NCBI RefSeq assembly: GCF_018613155.1
Contig: NZ_JAGGQU010000001.1
Location: 1,848-65,847, forward strand
Direction of reading: 5' to 3'
Length of the DNA: 64,000 nt
From: Bacillus sp. ISL-55
GTDB taxonomy: Bacteria > Bacillota > Bacilli > Bacillales > Cytobacillaceae
Part shown: positions 19,360-28,643 of the stretch, piece after piece
How positions within the stretch are numbered: the first letter of the stretch is position 1
Layout: each line of letters begins with the position of its first letter
Notes under the pieces: generated by a model
Database searches by the model: none
What the model was told of the DNA's origin: nothing
What the model saw: the letters and a program-made list of their open reading frames with translations, nothing else
Translations under genes and position numbers: made by a program

Positions 19360-19388
19360 AATTTATCATAGAAATTTACCATTTGCAA
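19360..19388 (-). promoter_or_regulatory. Sigma-A promoter of rpmB
   Basis: Minus-strand TTGCAA (19388-19383), a 17-bp spacer and TAAATT (19365-19360), leaving a 5' leader of about 105 nt before rpmB. Confidence 0.55.
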
Positions 19389-19420
19389 TAGTTCTGGTGA
19401 AAGCTATAAAGAAAAAAACC

Positions 19421-19450
19421 TTGACATATAGTTTAGATTCTTGCTGAATA
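19421..19450 (+). promoter_or_regulatory. Sigma-A promoter of yloU-fakA
   Basis: A perfect TTGACA (19421-19426), an 18-bp spacer and TGAATA (19445-19450), about 90 bp before yloU and back to back with the rpmB promoter. Confidence 0.55.
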
Positions 19451-19542
19451 ATAAAGGGAAGGGCAGAATAACTTTAAAAATTGATTGGTTTATAGTAAAA
19501 TAACTGTAGCATAACGCTATTTTTCCAAAGGGGGAACGAATC

Positions 19543-19905
19543 ATGTCCATCGAGCTAAAAACGAAGTACGGACAAATTGATATATCAAATGATGTCATTG
19601 CAACGATCGCAGGCGGCGCAGCAGTTGATTGCTATGGTATTGTCGGGATGGCTTCAAAGAATCAGATCAAGGACGGATTGACAGATATTTTGCGCAGGGA
19701 GAATTTCACTCGCGGAGTAATCGTTCGCCAGGAAAATGAAGAAGTACATATCGATATGTATATTATTGTGAGCTATGGGACGAAAATTTCCGAGGTTGCC
19801 CACAATGTCCAGTCAAAGGTAAAGTACACTCTTGATAAAACTGTAGGGCTGGCAGTTGACTCGGTCAATATTTACGTTCAGGGTGTTCGTGTAACGAACC
19901 CGTAA
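19543..19905 (+). CDS. yloU: Asp23/Gls24-family protein YloU
   Basis: A 120-aa protein of the alkaline-shock (Asp23/Gls24) family: LKTKYGQIDISNDVIATIAGGAA near the N-terminus and the C-terminal VDSVNIYVQGVRV are typical. Family members are implicated in envelope or alkaline stress, but the role of YloU is not settled; conserved linkage to the fatty acid kinase gene fakA suggests a lipid or membrane-related function (inference). SD AAAGGGGG precedes ATG 19543, and fakA follows after 15 nt. Confidence 0.92.
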   Translation: MSIELKTKYGQIDISNDVIATIAGGAAVDCYGIVGMASKNQIKDGLTDILRRENFTRGVIVRQENEEVHIDMYIIVSYGTKISEVAHNVQSKVKYTLDKTVGLAVDSVNIYVQGVRVTNP

Positions 19906-19920
19906 GAGGAGGAAAGATTT

Positions 19921-21591
19921 GTGTCTATTAATGTTCTAGACGGAAAACGTTTTGCGGAGATGGTCATCCAGGGCGCCAACCATTTGGCGGCGAATGCCAA
20001 GTATGTTGACGCGCTGAACGTCTTCCCTGTTCCTGATGGAGATACGGGAACAAATATGAATTTATCCATGACTTCCGGAGCTAAGGAAGTAAAGAACAAT
20101 GTACAGGAGCATATTGGGAAGGTGGGTTCCGCGCTTGCTAAGGGCCTGCTTATGGGAGCAAGAGGAAACTCCGGTGTTATCCTTTCCCAGTTATTCCGTG
20201 GGTTCGCAAAAGCAATCGAAAGTAAGCCGACTGTGAACTCTGTAGAGTTTGCCGCTGCGTTGAATGCAGGTGTTGAAACAGCTTATAAGGCTGTCATGAA
20301 GCCTGTGGAAGGCACGATTTTAACAGTAGCGAAGGATGCTGCCAAGCATGCTGTAGCTGTTGCCAAGAACCATGAAAGCCTTATTGGTTTGATGGAAGAA
20401 GTGCTGAAAGAAGCGAAGGCATCATTGAACCGGACGCCAGACTTGCTCCCGGTCCTTAAGGAAGTAGGAGTAGTCGATAGCGGCGGACAGGGTCTTGTAT
20501 TCGTTTATGAAGGTTTCCTTGCAGAATTGAAGGGCGAAAAGCTTCCTGATTCCCCATCTGCAATGCCGAACATGAATGAGCTTGTCAGCGCTGAGCACCA
20601 TAAGAGCGTTCAGAGCCACATGAATACTGCGGATATCGAATTCGGCTATTGTACTGAATTCATGGTTAGGCTTGAAGGGAAAGAAGCATTTTCTGAGGAA
20701 GATTTTCGCCAGGACTTGAGCAAATATGGAGATTCTCTTCTCGTTATTTCAGATGATGAGGTTGTAAAGGTACATATCCACTCAGAGCAGCCTGGAGAGG
20801 TTCTGACTTATGGACAAAGATACGGAAACCTGATCAATATGAAAATTGAAAATATGCGCCAGCAGCATACTGATATTGTCGGAGAATCGACAACCCCTCT
20901 TCGAACACAGGCTAGTGAGCCAAAGAAAGAAAAGCGTGAATACGGAATCGTTGCTGTCTCAATGGGTTCCGGAATTGCAGAGCTTTTCCGCAGCATTGGA
21001 GCCAATGCGGTAATCGAAGGCGGTCAGACAATGAATCCGAGTACAGAGGATATCATTAGGGCAATCAAAGAAGTAAACGCGCGCAAGATAATCATCCTGC
21101 CGAATAATAAAAACATCATCATGGCCGCTGAGCAGGCTGCTGAGGTAGCGGAGGAAGAAGTGGTAGTCATTCCTTCAAAGACTGTTCCTCAGGGAATGAC
21201 AGCATTGCTATCCTTTAACCCATCAGCTGAAGCTGGTAACAATAAAGAAGCAATGACTGAAGCCATGCAGCATGTGAAAACAGGCCAGCTGACATATGCT
21301 GTCCGTGATACAAGTATTGACGGCCTGGAAATTTCAACAGGCGATTTCATGGGTCTGGCCGATGGGAAGATCATCCTGAAGGATCAGGATAAAGTCAAGG
21401 CGGCCAAGGATCTGTTGGACCAGATGCTTGATGAAGACTCTGAAATCCTGACGATCCTAAAAGGTGAAGACGCTTCAGATGAAGATGTTAATTCCATCGT
21501 CGAGTTTGTTGAAGACAATTACGGCGATGTGGAAGTTGAAGTCCATAATGGAGAACAGCCATTATACGCCTTCATCTTCGCGATTGAATAA
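19921..21591 (+). CDS. fakA: Fatty acid kinase subunit FakA (YloV, DhaL/DAK2-type)
   Basis: A 556-aa cytosolic kinase. With a fatty-acid-loaded FakB (DegV family) partner, FakA makes acyl-phosphate, which PlsX and PlsY feed into phospholipid. The N-terminal DhaL-like nucleotide domain has NVFPVPDGDTGTNM (DGDTGTNM at 39-46) and GARGNSGVILSQLFRGF; a middle domain and a DegV-like C-terminal domain follow. Start GTG 19921 is placed 3' of SD GAGGAGG. No FakB gene lies in the window; plsX is 3.5 kb downstream. A terminator follows. Confidence 0.95.
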   Translation: MSINVLDGKRFAEMVIQGANHLAANAKYVDALNVFPVPDGDTGTNMNLSMTSGAKEVKNNVQEHIGKVGSALAKGLLMGARGNSGVILSQLFRGFAKAIESKPTVNSVEFAAALNAGVETAYKAVMKPVEGTILTVAKDAAKHAVAVAKNHESLIGLMEEVLKEAKASLNRTPDLLPVLKEVGVVDSGGQGLVFVYEGFLAELKGEKLPDSPSAMPNMNELVSAEHHKSVQSHMNTADIEFGYCTEFMVRLEGKEAFSEEDFRQDLSKYGDSLLVISDDEVVKVHIHSEQPGEVLTYGQRYGNLINMKIENMRQQHTDIVGESTTPLRTQASEPKKEKREYGIVAVSMGSGIAELFRSIGANAVIEGGQTMNPSTEDIIRAIKEVNARKIIILPNNKNIIMAAEQAAEVAEEEVVVIPSKTVPQGMTALLSFNPSAEAGNNKEAMTEAMQHVKTGQLTYAVRDTSIDGLEISTGDFMGLADGKIILKDQDKVKAAKDLLDQMLDEDSEILTILKGEDASDEDVNSIVEFVEDNYGDVEVEVHNGEQPLYAFIFAIE

Positions 21592-21650
21592 ATTTTCCGG
21601 CAGTGCTGATTCTCATGCTGGACAAATAAAATCGTAAATATGATACTAAG

Positions 21651-21683
21651 AAATAGAAGGGGATTCCCCTTCTATTTCGTTTT
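21651..21683 (+). terminator. Terminator after fakA
   Basis: AAATAGAAGGGGA (21651-21663) pairs with TCCCCTTCTATTT (21665-21677) around a tight turn, followed by CGTTTTGT. Confidence 0.8.
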
Positions 21684-21755
21684 GTATAAAAGGGATTTTT
21701 CCCTATTTTTATTAATAGAGAGCACTAATAAATGTGAAAAGTTAAACGTAATATT

Positions 21756-22275
21756 TGCATTGCCCGAAAATGAGTTGAGCAGGTGAAAAGGGTAGAAGCA
21801 GAGGTCCTGCATTGCCCTAAAATGAGTTGAGCAGGTGAAAAGGGTAAAAGCAGAGGTCCTGCATTGCCCGAAAATGAGTTGAGCAGGTGAAAAGGGTAAA
21901 AGCAGAGGTCCTGCATTGCCCTAAAATGAGTTGAGCACGTAAAAAGGGTAAAAGCAAAGGTCCTGCATTGCCCGAAAATGAGTTGAGCAGGTGAAAAGGG
22001 TAAAAGCAGAAGGTCTGCATTGCCCGAAACTGAGATGAAAAGGTGAAAAGGGTAAAAGCAGAGGTCCTGCATTGCCCGAAAATGAGTTGAGCAGGTGAAA
22101 AGGGTAAAAGCAGAGGTCCTGCATTGCCCGAAAATGAGTTGAGCAGGTGAAAAGGGTAAAAGCAGAAGGTCTGCATTGCCCGAAACTGAGCTGAAAAGGT
22201 GAAAAGGGTAAAAGCAGAGGTCCTGCATTGCCCGAAACTGAGCCGCACAGTCAAAAAAGGTAAAAGCATGACTCC
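21756..22275. repeat. 52-bp minisatellite, ten copies, fakA-recG spacer
   Basis: Copies begin at 21756 and every 52 bp to 22224. Each opens TGCATTGCCCGAAA and includes TGAGTTGAGCAGGTGAAAAG, GGTAAAAGCAGAGGTCC. Copies 6 and 9 share the variant AAACTGAG(A/C)TGAAAAGG and are each preceded by an AGAAGGTC junction, a higher-order pattern of three. The last copy is degenerate. The 52-bp period rotates the reading frame, so the long minus-strand open frames are a by-product. B. subtilis carries sdaAB-sdaAA here (established knowledge); both are missing. Confidence 0.95.
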
Positions 22276-22359
22276 AGAAACAGCGTGAGGAGGGGAGCGG
22301 CAACACCGATTGGCCAGGAGCTGGGGGCCAGGATTTTTCGGTATACCGCGCTTGATATT

Positions 22360-24408
22360 GTGAATGAACAACTAAAACAACCAGTAACAGCAGTTAAAGG
22401 GATTGGCAATGAAATGGCGGAAACTCTGGCAGATATGCAGATCAGGACTGTCGGTGACTTGCTTGAATACTTCCCGTACCGTTACGAGGATTATCGCCTG
22501 AAGGATCTGGCGGAAGTCAAGCATGAGGAGAGAGTCACTGTTGAGGGGACCGTACACAGTGAACCGTCAGTTGTATACTATGGTCGCAAAAAGAACCGTT
22601 TGACAGTGAGGCTGCTTGTTGGACGTTATTTAATCATTGCTACATTCTTTAACCAGCCGTATCTAAAACAAAAAATAAATGTCGGTGAAACCATCTCGGT
22701 TACAGGGAAATGGGATCAGCACAGGCAGACGATCACCGCCACTCAAATGTCGGTAGGTGGGCAAGGAAAGAGCCAGGATTTTGAACCAGTTTATGCTGTA
22801 AAAGGAAAAATGACCGTAAAAACGATCAGAAGGCTGATCAAGCAGGCTTTCTCCCAATTCGGACATGAAATAGGAGAAATTTTGCCAGCGGAACTTCTGC
22901 AGAAATACAAACTGCTTAATCGCAGGGATTCGCTGAGAATTATGCATCTCCCTTCTGATTCTGAGGAAATGAAGCAGGCGAGAAGAAGATTTGTTTACGA
23001 GGAGTTTCTCTTATTCCAGCTTAAAATGCAGACATTGAGGAAGGTGGAGCGTGAACAGAGTCCGGGAATTGCCATTTCATATGAATTGGACAACCTGAAG
23101 TCATTCATTACAGGACTGCCTTTTCCATTAACAGGGGCACAAAAACGAGTGGTTAATGAAATCCTTGGTGATATGAAGTCGCCTTATCGAATGAATCGTC
23201 TCCTTCAAGGGGATGTGGGTTCAGGTAAAACAGTAGTTGCTGCGATAGCTCTCTATGCAGCAAAGTCCGCTGGTTATCAAGGGGCATTAATGGTCCCTAC
23301 CGAAATCCTGGCCGAACAGCACTCACAGTCACTGACACAGTTGCTTGAACCATTTGGAATAACTGTTGCTTTGCTGACCAGCTCTGTTAAAGGCAAGCGA
23401 AGAAGAGAGTTGCTCGAACTGCTAAAACTTGGTGGAATTGACGTATTGATTGGGACACATGCTTTGATACAGGATGAAGTGGATTTTCAAAATCTTGGTC
23501 TCGTCATCACGGACGAACAACACCGTTTTGGCGTTGAACAAAGACGGGTTCTTCGGGAAAAAGGGGAAAACCCTGATGTTCTGTTCATGACTGCGACACC
23601 AATACCAAGAACTCTTGCCATTACTGTATTCGGTGAAATGGATGTCTCTGTCATTGATGAAATGCCTGCTGGCCGTAAAACCATCGAAACATATTGGGCC
23701 AAACATGAAATGCTTGAGCGAGTCCTTGCCTTCATGGAAAAAGAGCTATCAAAAGGAAGACAAGCCTATGTGATTTGTCCCCTTATTGAGGAGTCTGATA
23801 AGCTGGATGTCCAGAATGCTATCGATGTCCATAGCACATTGAGTTTTTATTTTAAAGAGCGTTACAAGGTCGGTCTTATGCATGGACGCCTACATTCAGA
23901 TGAGAAAGATCAGGTCATGAAGTCTTTTAGTGAAAATGAGGTGCAAGTTCTCGTTTCGACGACAGTTGTCGAGGTAGGAGTCAATGTCCCGAATGCGACA
24001 GTCATGCTTATTTATGATGCTGAGAGATTTGGTCTGGCGCAGCTCCATCAATTAAGAGGCAGGGTCGGCCGCGGGAGTGACCAATCGTACTGTATATTGC
24101 TTGCAGACCCGAAAAGTGAAGTCGGAAAAGAGCGAATGAAAATAATGTCCGAAACGAATGATGGGTTTGTTCTTAGTGAAAAGGATTTAGAACTGCGGGG
24201 TCCAGGCGACTTCTTTGGTAAAAAACAAAGCGGACTGCCGGAATTCAAGGTAGCAGATATGGTCCATGATTACCGTGCGTTAGAAACAGCAAGGAATGAC
24301 GCAACCTTGCTCGTCCAGTCAGAAGCTTTCTGGCAGGGTGAAAAATATAGATTATTGCGGGAGTATCTAGCGGAAACAGGTGCTCTTGCCAATGAGAAAC
24401 TGGATTGA
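22360..24408 (+). CDS. recG: ATP-dependent DNA helicase RecG
   Basis: A 682-aa branch-migration helicase that regresses stalled forks and processes Holliday junctions and R-loops. It has an N-terminal wedge/OB domain, Walker A in GDVGSGKT (about 286-293), DEQH box, motif TATPIPRTLA and QLRGRVGRG. I chose GTG 22360, which gives a 16-residue lead to KGIG and total length equal to B. subtilis RecG. No SD precedes it; the frame is open back to GTG 22285, whose 25 extra residues look unlike RecG. A strong SD-like GAGGAGGGG at 22287-22295 serves no standard start codon. Confidence 0.93.
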   Translation: MNEQLKQPVTAVKGIGNEMAETLADMQIRTVGDLLEYFPYRYEDYRLKDLAEVKHEERVTVEGTVHSEPSVVYYGRKKNRLTVRLLVGRYLIIATFFNQPYLKQKINVGETISVTGKWDQHRQTITATQMSVGGQGKSQDFEPVYAVKGKMTVKTIRRLIKQAFSQFGHEIGEILPAELLQKYKLLNRRDSLRIMHLPSDSEEMKQARRRFVYEEFLLFQLKMQTLRKVEREQSPGIAISYELDNLKSFITGLPFPLTGAQKRVVNEILGDMKSPYRMNRLLQGDVGSGKTVVAAIALYAAKSAGYQGALMVPTEILAEQHSQSLTQLLEPFGITVALLTSSVKGKRRRELLELLKLGGIDVLIGTHALIQDEVDFQNLGLVITDEQHRFGVEQRRVLREKGENPDVLFMTATPIPRTLAITVFGEMDVSVIDEMPAGRKTIETYWAKHEMLERVLAFMEKELSKGRQAYVICPLIEESDKLDVQNAIDVHSTLSFYFKERYKVGLMHGRLHSDEKDQVMKSFSENEVQVLVSTTVVEVGVNVPNATVMLIYDAERFGLAQLHQLRGRVGRGSDQSYCILLADPKSEVGKERMKIMSETNDGFVLSEKDLELRGPGDFFGKKQSGLPEFKVADMVHDYRALETARNDATLLVQSEAFWQGEKYRLLREYLAETGALANEKLD

Positions 24409-24454
24409 CCTGACTGAATCTATTTACTCTTACAAGATTCATAGCATGGACGGA

Positions 24455-24484
24455 AGCAGATTCAGTTGTGAGTCTGCTTTCGTT
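24455..24484 (+). terminator. Probable terminator after recG
   Basis: AGCAGATTCA (24455-24464) pairs with TGAGTCTGCT (24469-24478, one G-U) around GTTG, then TTCGTTT. Confidence 0.65.
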
Positions 24485-24505
24485 TATTTGAGGTATATTT
24501 TTTTC

Positions 24506-24557
24506 TTGCAATCTTTTTTTGTAATATATATACTACTATTAGTACCTAGTCTTAATA
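24506..24557 (+). promoter_or_regulatory. Sigma-A promoter with FapR operator (fapR-plsX-fabD-fabG)
   Basis: TTGCAA (24506-24511), a 17-bp spacer and TATACT (24529-24534). Immediately downstream, across the expected start point, TTAGTACCTAGTCTTAATA (24539-24557) matches the FapR binding pattern as I recall it. FapR would block transcription here and release on malonyl-CoA, giving autoregulated lipid synthesis. Confidence 0.85.
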
Positions 24558-24577
24558 GCTCGGGCGGTGTTAAATAA

Positions 24578-25147
24578 ATGAAACGCAACAAAAGAGAACG
24601 GCAGTCGATGTTGACTGAGACGATAAAAGAAAATCCTTTTATAACGGATGAGGAACTGGCTGAAAAATTTACTGTCAGCATCCAGACAATAAGGCTAGAT
24701 AGACTAGAATTATCTATTCCCGAACTAAGGGAAAGAATAAAGAACGTGGCAGAAAAACGTTTTGAAGATGAAGTCCGTTCATTGCCGCTTGAAGAAGTAA
24801 TTGGAGAAATCATTGATATTGAACTTGACCATAGTGCTATATCCATACTTGATATAAAAAGTGAACATGTATTTAAACGAAATAAAATCGCCAGGGGCCA
24901 CCACTTATTCGCGCAGGCGAATTCATTGGCGGTTGCAGTTATAAATGATGAACTGGCATTGACAGCTAAAGCGAATATACAATTCACAAGGTCGGTAAAA
25001 GAAGGTGAACGGGTAATAGCCAAGGCGAGAGTCGAAAAAATCGATGATGACAATGGCCGGACCCATGTAGAAGTGAAGAGTTATGTGAACAATGAGCTTG
25101 TTTTTAAAGGTGAATTTGAAATGTACCGTTCTAAAAATGAAAAGTAA
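24578..25147 (+). CDS. fapR: Transcription factor FapR, regulator of fatty acid biosynthesis
   Basis: A 189-aa repressor of the fap regulon. The DeoR-like HTH (about 20-50) contains [22 protein letters not shown]; the hotdog effector domain (about 90-185) contains [18 protein letters not shown] and binds malonyl-CoA, which releases DNA. It closely matches B. subtilis FapR throughout. It is first in the cluster with plsX, fabD, fabG and downstream acpP, behind a promoter carrying its own operator. The SD before ATG 24578 is weak (GGCGGTG). Confidence 0.97.
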   Translation: MKRNKRERQSMLTETIKENPFITDEELAEKFTVSIQTIRLDRLELSIPELRERIKNVAEKRFEDEVRSLPLEEVIGEIIDIELDHSAISILDIKSEHVFKRNKIARGHHLFAQANSLAVAVINDELALTAKANIQFTRSVKEGERVIAKARVEKIDDDNGRTHVEVKSYVNNELVFKGEFEMYRSKNEK

Positions 25148-25160
25148 GGGATGAAATGCG

Positions 25161-26141
25161 ATGAGGCTAGCAGTAGATGCGATGGGCGGAGACAATGCAC
25201 CAAAAGAGATCGTCCTCGGAGCAATGAAAGCTATTGGAAAATATAATGACATACATATCGTGCTAATCGGCGACGAGAGTAAAATCAGGGAGCATCTGAC
25301 GAATGAAGAGAGGATTGAAATTCATCATACAGAAGAAGTAATCCTCGGAACAGATGAACCTGTCAGAGCAGTGCGCCGAAAGAAAACAGCATCAATGGTC
25401 CTTGCAGCCCAGCTAGTTGCAGACGGAAAGGCAGATGCCTGCATTTCTGCCGGAAACACAGGAGCATTGATGGCTGCTGGTTTGTTCGTGGTTGGAAGAA
25501 TAGAAGGGATCGAAAGGCCGGCACTTGCGCCGACTCTCCCTACAATTGGCGGAGAAGGTTTCCTGCTTCTTGATGTAGGAGCTAATGCTGATGCTAAGCC
25601 TGAACATCTCGTCCAATATGCGATCATGGGATCGATTTACAGCGAGAAGGCAAGAGGAATCGCAAATCCGCGTGTTGGCCTGTTGAATATTGGCACAGAA
25701 GAAAAGAAGGGCAATGAGCTTGTACGTAACACGTATGAATTATTGAAGGATGCAGACATCAACTTCATAGGTAATGTGGAGTCAAGGGACTTGCTGGATG
25801 GAGTAGCGGACGTTGTAGTGGCAGATGGCTTTACCGGAAATATGGTCCTGAAGACGATTGAAGGTACTGCAATGTCGGTGTTTAAAATGCTTAAATCGGC
25901 TTTGACTTCGAGTCTTAAAAGCAAGCTGGCTGCCGCTGTTCTTAAGCCGGACCTGACAGTGCTCAAAAATAAGATGGATTACACGGAATATGGCGGTGCT
26001 GGTCTTTTCGGCCTTAAGGCTCCCGTCATCAAAGCTCATGGATCATCTGACGCAAATGCGGTGTTTAATTCGATCCGCCAGGCGAGAGAAATGGTTGAAA
26101 AGGATGTTTCCGGAACAATCAAGGCTGCCGTAGAAAAATGA
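25161..26141 (+). CDS. plsX: Phosphate acyltransferase PlsX
   Basis: A 326-aa peripheral membrane enzyme that converts acyl-ACP to acyl-phosphate for PlsY in phosphatidic acid synthesis. It begins [18 protein letters not shown] and has [31 protein letters not shown] and [14 protein letters not shown], all standard. It starts 13 nt after fapR and is followed by fabD. It also consumes or regenerates acyl-phosphate made by FakA, whose gene lies upstream. Confidence 0.96.
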   Translation: MRLAVDAMGGDNAPKEIVLGAMKAIGKYNDIHIVLIGDESKIREHLTNEERIEIHHTEEVILGTDEPVRAVRRKKTASMVLAAQLVADGKADACISAGNTGALMAAGLFVVGRIEGIERPALAPTLPTIGGEGFLLLDVGANADAKPEHLVQYAIMGSIYSEKARGIANPRVGLLNIGTEEKKGNELVRNTYELLKDADINFIGNVESRDLLDGVADVVVADGFTGNMVLKTIEGTAMSVFKMLKSALTSSLKSKLAAAVLKPDLTVLKNKMDYTEYGGAGLFGLKAPVIKAHGSSDANAVFNSIRQAREMVEKDVSGTIKAAVEK

Positions 26142-26200
26142 GAAAGTGAAAAGTAATAGAAGTTGTGAACATAAAATAACGAGTTAAAGGGGAATCTTTC

Positions 26201-27148
26201 ATGGGGAAAATCGCGTTTTTGTTTCCAGGACAGGGATCGCAGACAGTCGGGATGGGACAGGCCCTTGCAGATTCAGAACAATCAGTCTCAGAAACTTTTA
26301 AAAAAGCCGACGAGGTTCTGGGTGAAAGCTTAAGCAGCTTGATTTTTGAAGGGCCGCAAGAAAAGCTGACGCTCACAACAAATGCTCAGCCTGCTCTTTT
26401 GACGACTAGCATTGCCATCTTGAATTATTTCAGCCAGTTTGGGATCAAGCCGGATTACACTGCCGGCCATAGTCTGGGTGAATATTCTGCATTGGTCGCT
26501 TCGGGGGCTATCTCGTTCGAAGATGCAGTGTATGCAGTCCGCAAACGTGGTGAATTCATGGAAGAAGCTGTACCGAATGGAGAAGGAACCATGGCTGCTG
26601 TTCTCGGCATGGACCGCCAGAAGCTAGTGGATGTAACTGAAACAGTTTCAGCTGGCGGAAAACCTGTTCAGCTGGCTAACTTGAATAGTCCAGGACAAAT
26701 CGTGATATCTGGTTCAAAAAGTGGTGTGGAAGAAGCTTCAGTAAAAGCAAAGGAAGCTGGGGCTAAACGGGTTATTCCTCTTGATGTCAGCGGCCCATTC
26801 CATTCAGCGTTAATGAAGCCGGCAGCAGAAAGATTTGAAGCTGTATTGGACAAAATTGCAATAAAGGATGCGACTGTCGCGGTGATTGGAAATGTAACTG
26901 CTGAACCTATGACAGAAGCTTCCGAGTTCAAAAAAAGACTGGTGGAACAACTTTATTCTCCGGTTCTATGGGAGGATTCAGTGTCGAAAATGCTGGAACT
27001 CGGCGTCGATACTTTTATCGAAATCGGCCCAGGTAAGGTTTTATCAGGACTGGTTAAGAAAGTTGACCGCTCGGCAAAGACGTTCGCAATATATGACGCA
27101 GAAACTTGTGCAGCAGCTGTTGCTGCTCTGAAGGAGGAGAAGGAATGA
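26201..27148 (+). CDS. fabD: Malonyl-CoA:ACP transacylase
   Basis: A 315-aa enzyme moving malonyl from CoA to acyl carrier protein. The nucleophile is Ser91 in [11 protein letters not shown], with R in AVRKRGEFM and His in SGPFHSALM completing the site. The N-terminus [14 protein letters not shown] is canonical. SD AAAGGGG precedes ATG 26201. The 3' end overlaps fabG by 4 bp. Confidence 0.97.
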   Translation: MGKIAFLFPGQGSQTVGMGQALADSEQSVSETFKKADEVLGESLSSLIFEGPQEKLTLTTNAQPALLTTSIAILNYFSQFGIKPDYTAGHSLGEYSALVASGAISFEDAVYAVRKRGEFMEEAVPNGEGTMAAVLGMDRQKLVDVTETVSAGGKPVQLANLNSPGQIVISGSKSGVEEASVKAKEAGAKRVIPLDVSGPFHSALMKPAAERFEAVLDKIAIKDATVAVIGNVTAEPMTEASEFKKRLVEQLYSPVLWEDSVSKMLELGVDTFIEIGPGKVLSGLVKKVDRSAKTFAIYDAETCAAAVAALKEEKE

Positions 27149-27888
27149 GACTAGAAGGTAAGGTGGCGCTGGTAACAGGTGCATCACGCGGGATTGGGCG
27201 TGAAATTGCTTTAGAACTTGCCAGGGAAGGCGCGTCTGTTGCTGTCAACTATGCAGGCAGTGAAGCAAAAGCGCTTGAAGTGGTTGATGAGATCAAAGCG
27301 ATGGGACGAGATGCTTTTGCCATCCAGGCAGATGTCTCCAACTCGGAATCAGTGACGGACATGGCAAAAGAAACGATCGAGCGTTTTGGCAAGATTGACA
27401 TACTTGTAAACAATGCGGGTATAACAAAAGATAATCTTTTGATGAGGATGAAAGAGTCCGAATGGGATGATGTAATTAATATCAATCTAAAAGGTGTCTT
27501 CTTGTGTACGAAAGCAGTTACAAGACAAATGATGAAGCAGAGAAGCGGCAGAATCATCAATATCTCTTCAATTGTAGGCGTTAGTGGAAATCCTGGTCAG
27601 GCAAACTATGTTGCTGCAAAGTCCGGAGTAATCGGCCTTACAAAAACAACAGCGAAGGAACTTTCAACAAGAGGTATTACAGTGAATGCAATAGCTCCAG
27701 GCTTCATTACGACAGACATGACCGATAAGTTAAACGAAGATGTAAAAACAGAAATGCTGAAGCAAATTCCGTTAGCCCGTTTCGGAGAGCCAAAAGACAT
27801 TGCAAGAACAGTCATATTCCTGGCATCCGAAGACAGTGCATATATGACAGGCCAAACCCTCCACGTAGACGGCGGCATGGTGATGTAG
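27145..27888 (+). CDS. fabG: 3-oxoacyl-ACP reductase FabG
   Basis: A 247-aa NADPH-dependent reductase of the fatty acid elongation cycle. It is a classical short-chain dehydrogenase: TGASRGIG (11-18), NNAG, and the catalytic Ser142-Tyr155-Lys159. I chose ATG 27145, which overlaps the fabD stop (ATGA) behind SD AAGGAGGAGAAGG; the open frame extends upstream to 27106 but only inside fabD. The acpP gene follows after a 150-bp gap with its own promoter candidate. Confidence 0.96.
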   Translation: MRLEGKVALVTGASRGIGREIALELAREGASVAVNYAGSEAKALEVVDEIKAMGRDAFAIQADVSNSESVTDMAKETIERFGKIDILVNNAGITKDNLLMRMKESEWDDVININLKGVFLCTKAVTRQMMKQRSGRIINISSIVGVSGNPGQANYVAAKSGVIGLTKTTAKELSTRGITVNAIAPGFITTDMTDKLNEDVKTEMLKQIPLARFGEPKDIARTVIFLASEDSAYMTGQTLHVDGGMVM

Positions 27889-27926
27889 GATATCAGGAAA
27901 TAACCAGCGTAAGATTTATTGATAAT

Positions 27927-27956
27927 TTGGACACTCTTTGGGTGAGAGTGTAATAA
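27927..27956 (+). promoter_or_regulatory. Candidate promoter of acpP with inverted repeat in the spacer
   Basis: TTGGAC (27927-27932), 18-bp spacer, TAATAA (27951-27956). ACACTCT (27931-27937) and AGAGTGT (27945-27951) form a perfect inverted repeat filling the spacer. It could alternatively be a fabG terminator, though the T run is poor (ATAATATTTCTT). Confidence 0.45.
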
Positions 27957-28038
27957 TATTTCTTAGTTAAAAAGTTATTACAGCCATTTATTAATTAAAT
28001 AAAATCAACTATAATGGCTTGAGGGGAGGTGAACAAGC

Positions 28039-28272
28039 ATGGCAGACGTTTTAGAACGCGTAACAAAAATTATTGTTGACCGTTTGGGAGTAGAAGAATC
28101 TCAAGTAACTCTAGAGGCATCTTTTAAAGATGATCTTGGTGCTGATTCCCTTGATGTCGTTGAATTGGTTATGGAATTAGAAGACGAGTTCGACATGGAA
28201 ATTTCTGATGATGATGCTGAAAAAATCGGTACAGTTGGTGACGCTGTTAACTACATAAATAGCCAAGTGTAA
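28039..28272 (+). CDS. acpP: Acyl carrier protein
   Basis: A 77-aa acidic carrier. Ser37 in [10 protein letters not shown] receives the 4'-phosphopantetheine arm. The four-helix pattern and acidic composition are typical. SD GGGGAGGTGA lies close to ATG 28039. It follows fabG, as in B. subtilis, but the 150-bp gap and terminator suggest separate, higher expression. Confidence 0.97.
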   Translation: MADVLERVTKIIVDRLGVEESQVTLEASFKDDLGADSLDVVELVMELEDEFDMEISDDDAEKIGTVGDAVNYINSQV

Positions 28273-28289
28273 TTGTTCGATTTACTAAG

Positions 28290-28322
28290 AAGCTCCGTTT
28301 TTATAAACGGGGCTTTCTTCTG
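28290..28322 (+). terminator. Terminator after acpP
   Basis: AAGCTCCGTTT (28290-28300) pairs with AAACGGGGCTT (28305-28315, one G-U), followed by TCTTCTGT. Confidence 0.7.
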
Positions 28323-28643
28323 TACATGGTCATCTCATATGAGCTGCCGGATTAGAACGTGTGTATGGCTATGGCGGTCATGGAGAAGAAGCCTGTTTAT
28401 ATCCGGCATATATTTTTATACGAAAAGCGCCCTTCCCCGCAAAAATAGCTTCTCTATAAAAAAACTCCCTGTGTTTTCCTTATAATTAAGTAATCTACTG
28501 GAATTAAGCCAAGTTTTTTTGCTTTATATACGTTTTTTTTTGTAAACTGTTATTAGTCTGTATTGTTTTGTAAAATGGATAATCATTTAAAACAGCAATT
28601 CATGCAATCACAGCTTTAAACTATGAGCAAGGTGGAGTAAATC
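28323..28643 (+). other. Noncoding spacer before rnc
   Basis: About 320 bases without a supported gene. It contains a 7-bp inverted repeat GCCGGAT (28346-28352)/ATCCGGC (28401-28407) and AT-rich tracts. TATAAT at 28481-28486 lacks a -35; TTTTGT-17-TATTGT near 28548-28576 is a weak promoter candidate for rnc. Confidence 0.4.

Noticed and set aside
21756-22275. Possible CRISPR array
   Set aside because: The whole 52-bp unit is repeated with no unique spacers, and there are no cas genes. The same holds for the 51-bp array at 5520-5875.
21725-22371. Minus-strand open frames of 184-193 aa with GNAGPLLLPFSPAQL-like repeats
   Set aside because: They arise from a stop-free 52-bp unit read in rotating frames; no SD, no promoter, and no conserved domain.
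28273-28485. 70-aa frame after acpP
   Set aside because: It begins at the acpP stop codon, contains the terminator, and has no SD or family resemblance.
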